Positions 7,092-14,852 of a stretch of 26,867 nucleotides of DNA are shown here, piece by piece. This stretch comes from Micavibrio sp. Lineage in GTDB: Bacteria; Pseudomonadota; Alphaproteobacteria; Micavibrionales; Micavibrionaceae. Positions within the stretch are counted from its first letter, which is position 1. Every line of letters begins with the position of its first letter. The DNA is taken from positions 1 to 26,867 of the forward strand of contig JAPJRC010000028.1 in the NCBI GenBank assembly GCA_030824805.1, read 5' to 3'. The notes below the pieces were generated by a model. The model did no database searches, was not told the DNA's origin, and saw nothing but the letters and a program-made list of their open reading frames with translations. The position numbers and the translations under genes were made by a program.

Positions 7092-8099
7092 ATGAAAATT
7101 TCCCTTCGTATATCCTCCCTAATAGCACTGCTGCTCCTTACCGCCTGCGCGGAAACAGAATTCGGTGCGAATGTTGCCAAAAGCATTTCCCGCGATACGC
7201 AATCGCAAGGCGCCTACAAGGTTGGGAACCCGTATCTGATCGAAGGTCAGGAATATTACCCGCAGGAAAACTTCAACTACACCGAAACCGGTATCGCATC
7301 GTGGTATGGCCCCGGATTCCACGCCAAGCAAACCGCGAACGGCGAACATTTTGACCAGAATGAGCTGACGGCGGCGCACAGAACCCTGCAAATGCCTTCG
7401 CTCGTGCGGGTGACGAACCTTGAGAACGGGCGTTCCGTCGTATTGCGCGTCAACGATCGTGGCCCGTTCGCGCGCGGACGTATTATCGATGTGTCATCGA
7501 AAGCAGCGGATCTTCTGGCCTTCAAAGGGAAGGGAACCGCGAAGGTGCGTGTGGAAACCCTGCCGCTTGAATCCCGCCGCATCGCCGAAGATGCAAAAGC
7601 CGGAAAAGACACACGCGGTTATGAAGTGGCGCTGAACAACAACCCACGCCCCGCAAACCCGAACGCGCCGGTGACGATCTATCCTGATCAGGTCGGCCTA
7701 TCCGTCCAAACAGCTTCTGCGGAAGACACTATGGGCGCAACACGCGTGGCATCGGTCGAAGCGGTCGCTTTGCCGCCGGCGCGAATCCAACCTGTGCAAG
7801 GTCATATCGCACCGGACGGCCGTTTCATGCCGAACCCTGTGGTTACGCAACAACCCGTGCCGGCTGGCGGCGCCAATGTGTATGTTCAGGCAGGCGCTTT
7901 CGGAGACCAGGCAAACGCCCAACGTCTGGCGGCACGCATGGCGGCTTATGGCCCGGCAAAAGTCTACCCAACAACGGTTGGCGGAAAGAGCTTCTACCGC
8001 GTGCGACTGGGGCCTTATAATGCCATTCCTGCGGCTGACGCAGCGCTCAACCAGGTGCTTTTGTCCGGTACGAACAACGCCATGATTGTGGTCGATTAA
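7092..8099 (+). CDS. rlpA: Septal lipoprotein RlpA with SPOR domain
   Basis: RlpA is an outer-membrane lipoprotein that in some bacteria cleaves denuded glycan strands at the septum. The signal peptide ends in a lipobox LTAC with Cys19. The double-psi beta-barrel runs from GIASWYGPGFHAKQTANGE through AAHRTLQMPS to VNDRGPFARGRIIDVS (about 66-160). The histidine in AAHRTL and the aspartate in NDRGPF match the catalytic positions of the active enzymes. A proline- and alanine-rich linker leads to a C-terminal SPOR domain (VYVQAGAFGD to the end, about 262-335), which binds septal denuded glycans. It follows mltB closely and precedes a D,D-carboxypeptidase gene, a common alphaproteobacterial arrangement. 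Confidence 0.95.
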   Translation: MKISLRISSLIALLLLTACAETEFGANVAKSISRDTQSQGAYKVGNPYLIEGQEYYPQENFNYTETGIASWYGPGFHAKQTANGEHFDQNELTAAHRTLQMPSLVRVTNLENGRSVVLRVNDRGPFARGRIIDVSSKAADLLAFKGKGTAKVRVETLPLESRRIAEDAKAGKDTRGYEVALNNNPRPANPNAPVTIYPDQVGLSVQTASAEDTMGATRVASVEAVALPPARIQPVQGHIAPDGRFMPNPVVTQQPVPAGGANVYVQAGAFGDQANAQRLAARMAAYGPAKVYPTTVGGKSFYRVRLGPYNAIPAADAALNQVLLSGTNNAMIVVD

Positions 8100-8100
8100 A

Positions 8101-8150
8101 ACGCGGGAAAATCCATATCGAAAGGGTTGCGCGGGGACCTTTTCCCGTGT
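8101..8150 (+). terminator. Long stem-loop after rlpA (terminator or attenuator candidate)
   Basis: ACGCGGGAAAA (8101-8111) and TTTTCCCGTGT (8140-8150) can form an 11-bp stem with one G-U pair and a 28-base loop, starting 2 bases after the rlpA stop. Only a weak T-run (GTGTTTGAT) follows, so termination would be partial. It may separate rlpA from the carboxypeptidase gene or protect the upstream mRNA. Confidence 0.4.
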
Positions 8151-8200
8151 TTGATAACAGGCATATCAATCCTTTACGAATCTACGGGTTTCCAACGTCC

Positions 8201-9532
8201 ATGCGCCTTTTTTCCGCTCTTTTCCTGTCCTGCCTTTTGATGCCGGTTCTGGCAAACGCCCAGATCGATACGGTCGCCAAGCAGGCGTACATCATCGATT
8301 ACGAAACCGGACAGGTTCTTCTGGAAAAGAACGCGCATGAACGCATGCCAACCTCGTCGATGTCCAAGACACTGACGGGCTATGTTGTGTTTGACGCTTT
8401 GGATGCCGGAAAAATCACGCTGGACCAGGAATTCCCTGTATCTGAAAAAGCATGGCGCATGCAAGGCTCCAAAATGTTCGTGCCGCTTGGCGGCATGGTG
8501 AAGGTTGAAGACCTTATTCGCGGTGTACTCGTACAGTCCGGAAATGATGCCACCATCGTTCTGGCCGAAGGCGTTGCGGGTACCGAAGAACAATTTGTCG
8601 ATGCCATGAACCGCAAGGCGCAGGAACTCGGCATGAAAGACTCCCACTTCATGAACGCGTCCGGCTGGCCGGACCCGAACCATTATTCCACGGCGCACGA
8701 CCTTGCCCTTCTTGGCCGCGCCCTGATCCACGATCACCCGAAGCATTATCATTACGATAGCGAGAAAGACTTCACTTACAACAACATCAAGCAGGGCAAC
8801 CGCAACCCGTTGCTGTACAAAAATATCGGCGCTGACGGTATTAAGACAGGCCACACGGAAGAGGCAGGCTACGGCCTTATGGGCTCTGCCGTGCGTGGCG
8901 ACCGCCGTGTTATCATGGTGCTGAATGGCATGGCCTCTATGGATGAACGCGCACAGGAATCCACCCGCCTGATGGAATGGGCGCTCGCATCTTTCGTAAA
9001 CGCCAACATCTTCCAGAAGGGCACGAAAGTTGCCGACGCGCCCGTTGCCATGGGTGTCGAGCGCTGGGTGCCGCTTATCGTTGATCAGGATCTGAAAGTC
9101 ACACTGCCGCGCGGTGCGGCGATGGGCACAGGCATCCGCGCAACGGCCTCGTTCAAAGGACCGCTCGAAGCGCCTGTAAAACAGGGCCAGCAAGTCGGCG
9201 TTGTACGCGTCGAAATCCCGAATATGCAGCCCCAGGAGCTGCCGATCTACGCCGCAAAAGAAATCCCGCGCCTTGGCTTCTTCCCGGGTCTGGTCGAGAA
9301 GTTGGAACGCCTCGTGTTCGGCGAAAGCATTCCGGCACAGCCCGTTAGTGCACCGGTTGCACCAGCCGCCGCAACGGCCACAACAGTGCCCGCACCATTG
9401 GCACGCCCACAACCGACAACGCCTGTAGAAACAGCGCCTGCAGGTGTAGCACCGGAAGATGCTATCACGGCACCAGCGCCTATCATGCCGGTAACGCCCG
9501 AAGCCGCGCCCACTACAACACCGGCGCAATAG
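8201..9532 (+). CDS. D-alanyl-D-alanine carboxypeptidase, PBP5 (DacA/DacC) type
   Basis: This serine-type penicillin-binding protein removes the terminal D-Ala from peptidoglycan pentapeptides. The signal peptide (about 1-20, ending ANA-Q) supports the ATG at 8201; the in-frame ATG at 8147 lies in the stem-loop and would put 18 hydrophilic residues before the signal. The active-site motifs are SMSK (Ser53, Lys56), SGN (113-115) and KTG (215-217). A PBP5 C-terminal beta domain follows, then an amphipathic-looking stretch (about 362-378), usually a membrane anchor. An extra tail of about 60 residues rich in Ala, Pro and Thr follows, so the protein (443 residues) is longer than E. coli PBP5. It ends one base before tmk. 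Confidence 0.92.
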   Translation: MRLFSALFLSCLLMPVLANAQIDTVAKQAYIIDYETGQVLLEKNAHERMPTSSMSKTLTGYVVFDALDAGKITLDQEFPVSEKAWRMQGSKMFVPLGGMVKVEDLIRGVLVQSGNDATIVLAEGVAGTEEQFVDAMNRKAQELGMKDSHFMNASGWPDPNHYSTAHDLALLGRALIHDHPKHYHYDSEKDFTYNNIKQGNRNPLLYKNIGADGIKTGHTEEAGYGLMGSAVRGDRRVIMVLNGMASMDERAQESTRLMEWALASFVNANIFQKGTKVADAPVAMGVERWVPLIVDQDLKVTLPRGAAMGTGIRATASFKGPLEAPVKQGQQVGVVRVEIPNMQPQELPIYAAKEIPRLGFFPGLVEKLERLVFGESIPAQPVSAPVAPAAATATTVPAPLARPQPTTPVETAPAGVAPEDAITAPAPIMPVTPEAAPTTTPAQ

Positions 9533-9533
9533 C

Positions 9534-10148
9534 ATGAATCCGCGCGGCCTGTTTATCACGTTCGAAGGCGGAGAAGGGGCCGGAAAAACCACGCAGATCA
9601 AACGGCTCGCTGCCGCACTCGAAGGCAATGTTATTCTGACGCGCGAACCCGGCGGCACGCCGGAAGCCGAGGCCATCCGCAACACCTTCTTCCAGAACAA
9701 CGGGCAAAACTGGCCACCAGAGGCGCTTGTACTGCTCATGTTTTCCGCGCGCGTACTGCACACCGAAAATCTGATCCGTCCAGCGCTGGAAAAGGGGCAA
9801 ACCGTACTTTGTGACCGTTACACGGATTCCACGCGCGTTTATCAGGGCTATGCGGGAAACCTGTCGCTGGAAAAGATCGAACAGGTCAAAACACTTTCCA
9901 TCGGTGAATTCGAACCCGATTTGACCTTCATAATGGATATTGATCCCGAACAGGGGCTGAAACGTGCGGACATACGGGCCGGCGAAACCACCTTCGAAGC
10001 CAAGGACTTGGCCTTCCACCAGAAAATCCGTGAGGGGTTTCTGACAATTGGCCGCGCAAATCCGGAACGCTGTGTTATCATCGACGCTTCCCAGGACGCA
10101 GACACCATCGCAGCGCAGATATTGCAGGCCGTAAACAATGTTCGATGA
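9534..10148 (+). CDS. tmk: Thymidylate kinase
   Basis: Tmk phosphorylates dTMP to dTDP with ATP, an essential step of dTTP synthesis. The P-loop GGEGAGKTT spans residues 12-20. DRYTDSTRVYQGYA (from Asp94) is the family signature for substrate binding, and RADIRAGETTFE matches the LID region. The length of 204 residues is normal. The ATG at 9534 directly follows the carboxypeptidase stop, and the 3' end overlaps holB by 11 bases, so translation is probably coupled. The tmk-holB pairing is widely conserved in bacteria. Confidence 0.97.
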   Translation: MNPRGLFITFEGGEGAGKTTQIKRLAAALEGNVILTREPGGTPEAEAIRNTFFQNNGQNWPPEALVLLMFSARVLHTENLIRPALEKGQTVLCDRYTDSTRVYQGYAGNLSLEKIEQVKTLSIGEFEPDLTFIMDIDPEQGLKRADIRAGETTFEAKDLAFHQKIREGFLTIGRANPERCVIIDASQDADTIAAQILQAVNNVR

Positions 10149-11286
10149 TTTTTTGGAAGACGATGAACTGCTCGATGACGCCGATGACGGCGGCTCGTCG
10201 TACGCGCCTGCATCGTCTCTGAAACCGCCCGCGGAAAATCCCGATCTTTTCGGCCACGAAGCACACGAACCAATGCTGCTTAACCTGTTCAACGAAGGCA
10301 AGCTGCCGCACGCGCTTATCTTCGCAGGGCCTATGGGCGTCGGCAAAACCACGGCGGCCTTCCGCCTTGCACGCTTCCTTCTCAAACACGGGCAGGGCGA
10401 CGACAATCAGGACAGCCTTTTTGGCGATGCGCCGGCGAAAGCTACCACACTTTCAATCCCCTCCGATGACCCCGTCTTCTCGAAAGTCGCGGCAGGGGGG
10501 CATCCCGACCTTCGCTTTTACGAACGTCCCCTTAACGACAAGGGCGTAAAAAAAAGCGTTGTGGATGTGGAAACCGTTCGCAAAATCGCGCCTTTCCTGC
10601 GCATGAGTTCGGCGGAAGGGGGGTGGCGCGTCGTCATCGTCGACGAAGCCGACATGATGAACAAGAACGCCCAGAACGCGATCCTGAAAATTCTGGAAGA
10701 ACCGCCACCAAAGGCGCTGCTCATCCTTATCTGCAACCGCCTCGGCGCTATGCTGCCGACCATCCGTTCGCGTTGCCGTACATTCCATTTTTCACCGCTG
10801 GCGCCAGACACGATGCAAACGCTACTCAAACGCGCGGCGCCCGATGCAACGGCTGGCGAACTGAAGCTCCTCGCAGAATTGTCCGATGGCTCCATGGGCC
10901 GCGCTTTGTCGCTGCATGAGGAGAAGGGGGCCAACACCCTCAACAGCATCATAGGTTTTCTCGAAAGCTGGCCGAACTGGGACTGGGCCCGCATACACCC
11001 ATGGGCGGACAATATCTCCCGGGAAGACAAGGCATATCAAGGCTACGTATACATTATGGAATGGGTAGTTCAGTCCTTTACGCGGGCCAAGGCCACTGGC
11101 CGTAGCAATCTGCCGGAAATCCTGAAAACGGACGGCCTCCAACCCCTTGAAAATCATTATTCCCTTGGACAATGGATCGAAATTTGTGAGAAGCTGGGCG
11201 CGCATTTCACCGCCATAGAGCAGGGCAACCTGGATAAGCGTCAGGGCGTCATCGGCGCGTTCGGCATTATCGGCGGCCAGATCTAA
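10138..11286 (+). CDS. holB: DNA polymerase III subunit delta' (clamp-loader)
   Basis: Delta' is a clamp-loader subunit that helps load the sliding clamp at primed DNA. The Walker A GPMGVGKTT starts at residue 64, the Walker B is VVIVDEAD (Asp169-Asp172), and LEEPPP and RSRC (210-213) are typical. The cysteine-rich zinc module that follows the P-loop in E. coli delta' is absent; the corresponding stretch (about 78-115) has no cysteine. The intact Walker A also differs from the degenerate E. coli delta' site. The acidic N-terminus (FDDFLEDDELLDDADD) precedes the AAA domain. The gene overlaps tmk by 11 bases. Confidence 0.92.
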   Translation: MFDDFLEDDELLDDADDGGSSYAPASSLKPPAENPDLFGHEAHEPMLLNLFNEGKLPHALIFAGPMGVGKTTAAFRLARFLLKHGQGDDNQDSLFGDAPAKATTLSIPSDDPVFSKVAAGGHPDLRFYERPLNDKGVKKSVVDVETVRKIAPFLRMSSAEGGWRVVIVDEADMMNKNAQNAILKILEEPPPKALLILICNRLGAMLPTIRSRCRTFHFSPLAPDTMQTLLKRAAPDATAGELKLLAELSDGSMGRALSLHEEKGANTLNSIIGFLESWPNWDWARIHPWADNISREDKAYQGYVYIMEWVVQSFTRAKATGRSNLPEILKTDGLQPLENHYSLGQWIEICEKLGAHFTAIEQGNLDKRQGVIGAFGIIGGQI

Positions 11287-11303
11287 TTTCGACTAGAGGG
11301 ACT

Positions 11304-12869
11304 ATGAGTAGTAAAGACAAGAAGACGTTCTACATCACCACCGCTATTGCCTATGCAAACGGTTCGCCGCACCTGGGCCACGCCTATGAACAGGTTCTGA
11401 CCGATGTCATGGCGCGCCACAAACGCCTCGATGGCTTTGATGTAAAATTCCTCACCGGAATGGACGAACACGGACAAAAGGTCGCCAAGACGTCTGAAAA
11501 GATGGGCCTCAAGCCGATTGAACTCTGCGACAAGATCGCGGCAGAATTCCGTGCGCTGGACGATCAATTGAACAGCTCGCTGGATGATTTCATCCGTACG
11601 ACCGAGCCGCGTCATTACGAGGCCAGCAAAGCCATCTGGAACGCGATCAAGCAAAACAACCCGAGCGATATCTTCCTCGACAATTACGGTGGCTGGTATT
11701 CGGTGCGCGACGAAGCTTTCTTTGCCGAAGGCGAACTCACAGATGGCTCGAACGGAACAAAGCTCGCACCATCCGGCGCACCCGTCGAATGGGCCGAAGA
11801 ATCCAGCTACTTCTTCCGTCTTTCGGCCTACACTGAAAAGCTTCTGAAATATTACGAAGACCATCCGGAATTCATCCAGCCGGAATCCCGCCGCAACGAA
11901 ATCATCGCATTCGTCAAAGGTGGCCTGCAGGATCTTTCCATCTCGCGCACCACGTTCAACTGGGGCGTGCCTGTGCCGGATGATGAAAGACACGTTATGT
12001 ATGTCTGGCTCGACGCGCTAACGAACTATATCACCGGCGTTGGTTATCCGAAAACCGACGGCGAATTTGAAAAATACTGGCCGGCTGATTTCCACGTTAT
12101 CGGTAAAGATATTATCCGCTTCCATTGCGTGTACTGGCCGGCGTTCCTGATGTCCGCCAACATTGAAATTCCAAAAGCTGTGTTTGCACACGGCTTCATC
12201 AATGTGAACGGCGAAAAAATGTCTAAGTCTGTCGGCAACGTTATTTCGCCGCAGGATCTGCTCAGCAATTACGGCCTCGATCAAACGCGCTATATCCTGA
12301 TGCGCGAAGTGCCGCACGGTCAGGATGGAAATTTCAGCCACGAACACGCGGTGAACCGTATCAACTCAGACCTTGCCAACGGGCTCGGCAACCTTGCGCA
12401 ACGCACACTCTCGCAAATCGCCAAAAACTGCGAAGGCAAAGTGCCTGAGCATGGAGATTTTACCGCCGAAGACAAAGCGCTTCTGGCAGAGGCACATGGC
12501 CTTGCCGCTGCCGTACGCAAAGACTTCGACAAATTCCTGTTCCACCGCGGCATCGAAACAATCTGGCGCACTGTTTACAACGCGAACGCCTATATTGATG
12601 TGCAGGCGCCATGGACGCTCAAGAAAACTGACATTGCACGTATGGGAACGGTTTTGTATGTGCTGGCCGAAACCATCCGCTGTCTTGCGCTTTCCTTGCA
12701 GGCCATAGTTCCGGATTCTACGGCAAAAATGCTGGATCAGGTGGCTACGCCTCTGGACCAGCGTAGCTACGCGCATATATCACCTGAATACGCACTGAAA
12801 TCCGGAACCGCGCTGCCTGCGCCCGAAGGTGTTTTCCCGCGTATCCAGACAGAAGAAAAAGCCGCGTAA
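11304..12869 (+). CDS. metG: Methionyl-tRNA synthetase
   Basis: This cytoplasmic class I synthetase charges tRNA-Met. The HIGH-type motif is PHLGHAYEQ (His23-His26), with TGMDEHGQKV shortly after, and the KMSKS loop is intact at 305-309. No paired CXXC zinc-knuckle cysteines are seen in the connective peptide, so this is the short zinc-free form. At 521 residues it also lacks the C-terminal Trbp111-like dimerization domain of longer enzymes. The start ATG at 11304 has a purine-rich ribosome site (AGAGGG) and lies 17 bases after holB. tatD follows after 6 bases. Confidence 0.97.
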   Translation: MSSKDKKTFYITTAIAYANGSPHLGHAYEQVLTDVMARHKRLDGFDVKFLTGMDEHGQKVAKTSEKMGLKPIELCDKIAAEFRALDDQLNSSLDDFIRTTEPRHYEASKAIWNAIKQNNPSDIFLDNYGGWYSVRDEAFFAEGELTDGSNGTKLAPSGAPVEWAEESSYFFRLSAYTEKLLKYYEDHPEFIQPESRRNEIIAFVKGGLQDLSISRTTFNWGVPVPDDERHVMYVWLDALTNYITGVGYPKTDGEFEKYWPADFHVIGKDIIRFHCVYWPAFLMSANIEIPKAVFAHGFINVNGEKMSKSVGNVISPQDLLSNYGLDQTRYILMREVPHGQDGNFSHEHAVNRINSDLANGLGNLAQRTLSQIAKNCEGKVPEHGDFTAEDKALLAEAHGLAAAVRKDFDKFLFHRGIETIWRTVYNANAYIDVQAPWTLKKTDIARMGTVLYVLAETIRCLALSLQAIVPDSTAKMLDQVATPLDQRSYAHISPEYALKSGTALPAPEGVFPRIQTEEKAA

Positions 12870-12875
12870 CAAAAC

Positions 12876-13685
12876 ATGTGGATCGACTCGCACTGCCATC
12901 TCAACCACGAAAGGACAGCGGAGGGTGATAACCCCGCCGCGATTGCCGCACGTGCGAAAGAAGCGGGTGTGGACGGCATGCTTTCCATCTGTTGCGAGAT
13001 CGACAAGGAACTGCCATCGTTGCTGGAAACGGTGAAAGCCATTCCGAATGTATGGTGTTCGGTTGGCACGCATCCGCACGATGCGGGTGTTGAGGCGGAG
13101 AAAGCAGTCACGTTGCAACGCCTGATAGATACGGCGAATTCCGATGACAAAATCATCGGCATTGGTGAAAGCGGCCTTGATTATTACTACGACAATTCAC
13201 CACGCGAAGATCAGGAAGAATCTTTCCGCAAACACATACGCGCATGCCTTGCGACCGGATTGCCGTTGATTGTCCATGCACGCGACGCCGACGAAGACAT
13301 CATACGCGTCATTCGTGAAGAAAACCCTGATAAGAAACTCACCGGCGTCATGCATTGCTTTTCCTCCGGCGCAAAGCTTGCCGAAGAAGCTTTGAAAGAG
13401 GGGTTTTACATCTCCTTTTCTGGCATCGTGACATTCAAGAAATCAACCGATCTGCAAGCCATCGCAAAAACCATTCCGCTGGATAGAATTCTCGTTGAAA
13501 CCGACGCGCCCTTTCTGGCGCCCGAACCCCACCGCGGCAAAACGAATGAACCCGCCTATGTCAATTTCACGGGCCGCTACGTCGCAAATCTTTTGAATAC
13601 GGATGAAAAACTATTCGCGCAAAAAACCAAGGACAATTTCTTTGCGCTCTTCACCAAGGCAAAAAAGACATGGGCGGCAAACTGA
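12876..13685 (+). CDS. TatD-family metal-dependent hydrolase / DNase (YcfH-like)
   Basis: This TIM-barrel amidohydrolase-fold enzyme has the metal ligands of the TatD family: His6 and His8 in DSHCHL, Glu98 in GESGLDYYYD, His134 in VHARDAD, His160 in MHCFSSG and Asp210 in ETDAPFLAP. Family members have 3'-5' exonuclease activity on DNA and act in DNA repair or cell-death clearance; the role of this copy is not known. The length of 269 residues is normal. The location right after metG is the usual alphaproteobacterial place. It is the last rightward gene of the housekeeping run, and its stop lies only 3 bases from the stop of the convergent glycan operon. Confidence 0.93.
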   Translation: MWIDSHCHLNHERTAEGDNPAAIAARAKEAGVDGMLSICCEIDKELPSLLETVKAIPNVWCSVGTHPHDAGVEAEKAVTLQRLIDTANSDDKIIGIGESGLDYYYDNSPREDQEESFRKHIRACLATGLPLIVHARDADEDIIRVIREENPDKKLTGVMHCFSSGAKLAEEALKEGFYISFSGIVTFKKSTDLQAIAKTIPLDRILVETDAPFLAPEPHRGKTNEPAYVNFTGRYVANLLNTDEKLFAQKTKDNFFALFTKAKKTWAAN

Positions 13686-13688
13686 TTT

Positions 13689-14840
13689 TTAGAGCTTCTC
13701 ACACCATTGGCGGTTGACGCGGCAGCGCTCCTGCGCATTCCCGGCAACAATTTTTTCCAACTCAGGATCAAGGGCTGTATGACATGCTTCCCAATCTTTG
13801 ATCCAATTTTTATCAATCGTTTCCGGCTTTATCTTAACAGCTGATATTTCGCCATCCACATACCCTTCCAACATAGCCTGTGTAAGCAATACACCGTAGG
13901 CAGGGGTAAAATGATTTGAGTCAAAAAAGTATTTCATGGTTTTCTCTGGCGAAATAGGAACTGGCTCGAGCAGAGCTCCTTTGCATGCATTCATATCCCA
14001 TAGATCCAATGCACTTGGAAAATCCTGATTAATCCGAAGGGTCATTTGTGCCAACTGATACACAAAATTTTCGTACTGCGCCGAAAGCCCCGCCATTTTG
14101 TTTAAATATAATCTCGAGGCATGCTCAGGTGTAACGAACCAAATAATATGGGCACCGCTCTTTGCTAAGGATCTCACGCCATTATCAAGTGACGCCAGGA
14201 TGTCGTTTTCAACTTCTATTTTATGCGGATCAAATGGCCCCAGATAGGTAATATAATGAGATGTTATTCCTTCGATAAACCGCGCATGGCTATCTCCGCC
14301 TTTATAGCTGCCAAAAAAAACAGGCTCTTGCTCTGAAGGGTTTTGATTAAAAATATTCCTAACAGAATCTAACAAACTATCCTTATCAAGAAGGGTTTTA
14401 ATCTTTGATACAATAGCTGGTTCTCCCGCTAACGGTCCGTCAATAGAGGCCCCAAGCAATTTGGCAGACGGCGCAGTCCCGAAAAAATCCAATCCTACTA
14501 TTACAGTTCCGGCGTATCCTGTATTTCCCATGATCTGCATTAGCTTTCCCAGTTCATAAACTGTGGCACCGCTAAAACCTGCGTTATACGCCTTATATTT
14601 TTCTTGCATATTTCGCGTGTCAAAACCTTCTCTAACACGCGAAGAGCCTAAAAATACAAGATCATATTTTGTACCGGCCAACTTAAGCGGTTGCAAAATT
14701 CTTGGATCCAGCCTTTTGCTTTGAGTAGCTTGGAAATAGCGCTGCCCCCATAGGCCATAGGGATCAGAAACATAAACGAACGCAGTTGCGCTCGCCAACA
14801 GAAACAAAGATATCAATGTAAAAATTAGGGTCTGGCGCAT
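13689..14840 (-). CDS. SGNH-fold partner of the MBOAT O-acyltransferase (DltD/AlgX-like)
   Basis: This 383-residue protein has an N-terminal hydrophobic segment (about 5-24), so it is probably anchored or exported to the periplasm. LVFLGSSRVREGFD carries a GDS-like block I with Ser67, and FFDSNHFTP carries a DxxH motif (Asp307, His310), the classical SGNH catalytic set. Such proteins act with a membrane-bound O-acyltransferase to move an acetyl group onto an extracytoplasmic glycan. The MBOAT gene lies 12 bases upstream on the same strand, which supports this pairing. The C-terminal 35 residues contain several cysteines. Sequence similarity to a named family is weak by eye; the call rests on motifs and context. 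Confidence 0.7.
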   Translation of the reverse strand: MRQTLIFTLISLFLLASATAFVYVSDPYGLWGQRYFQATQSKRLDPRILQPLKLAGTKYDLVFLGSSRVREGFDTRNMQEKYKAYNAGFSGATVYELGKLMQIMGNTGYAGTVIVGLDFFGTAPSAKLLGASIDGPLAGEPAIVSKIKTLLDKDSLLDSVRNIFNQNPSEQEPVFFGSYKGGDSHARFIEGITSHYITYLGPFDPHKIEVENDILASLDNGVRSLAKSGAHIIWFVTPEHASRLYLNKMAGLSAQYENFVYQLAQMTLRINQDFPSALDLWDMNACKGALLEPVPISPEKTMKYFFDSNHFTPAYGVLLTQAMLEGYVDGEISAVKIKPETIDKNWIKDWEACHTALDPELEKIVAGNAQERCRVNRQWCEKL

Positions 14841-14852
14841 CGCAATTCCTCC

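Noticed and set aside
8174..9763. Open frame of 529 codons on the - strand
   Set aside because: It lies fully opposite the carboxypeptidase and tmk genes, which have clear catalytic motifs. It shows no recognised motif, and its Cys/Arg/His-rich composition is typical of antisense frames in GC-rich genes.
9513..10406. Open frame of 297 codons on the - strand
   Set aside because: It is antisense to tmk and the start of holB and has no motif of its own; the Ser-run it contains mirrors the acidic N-terminus of holB.
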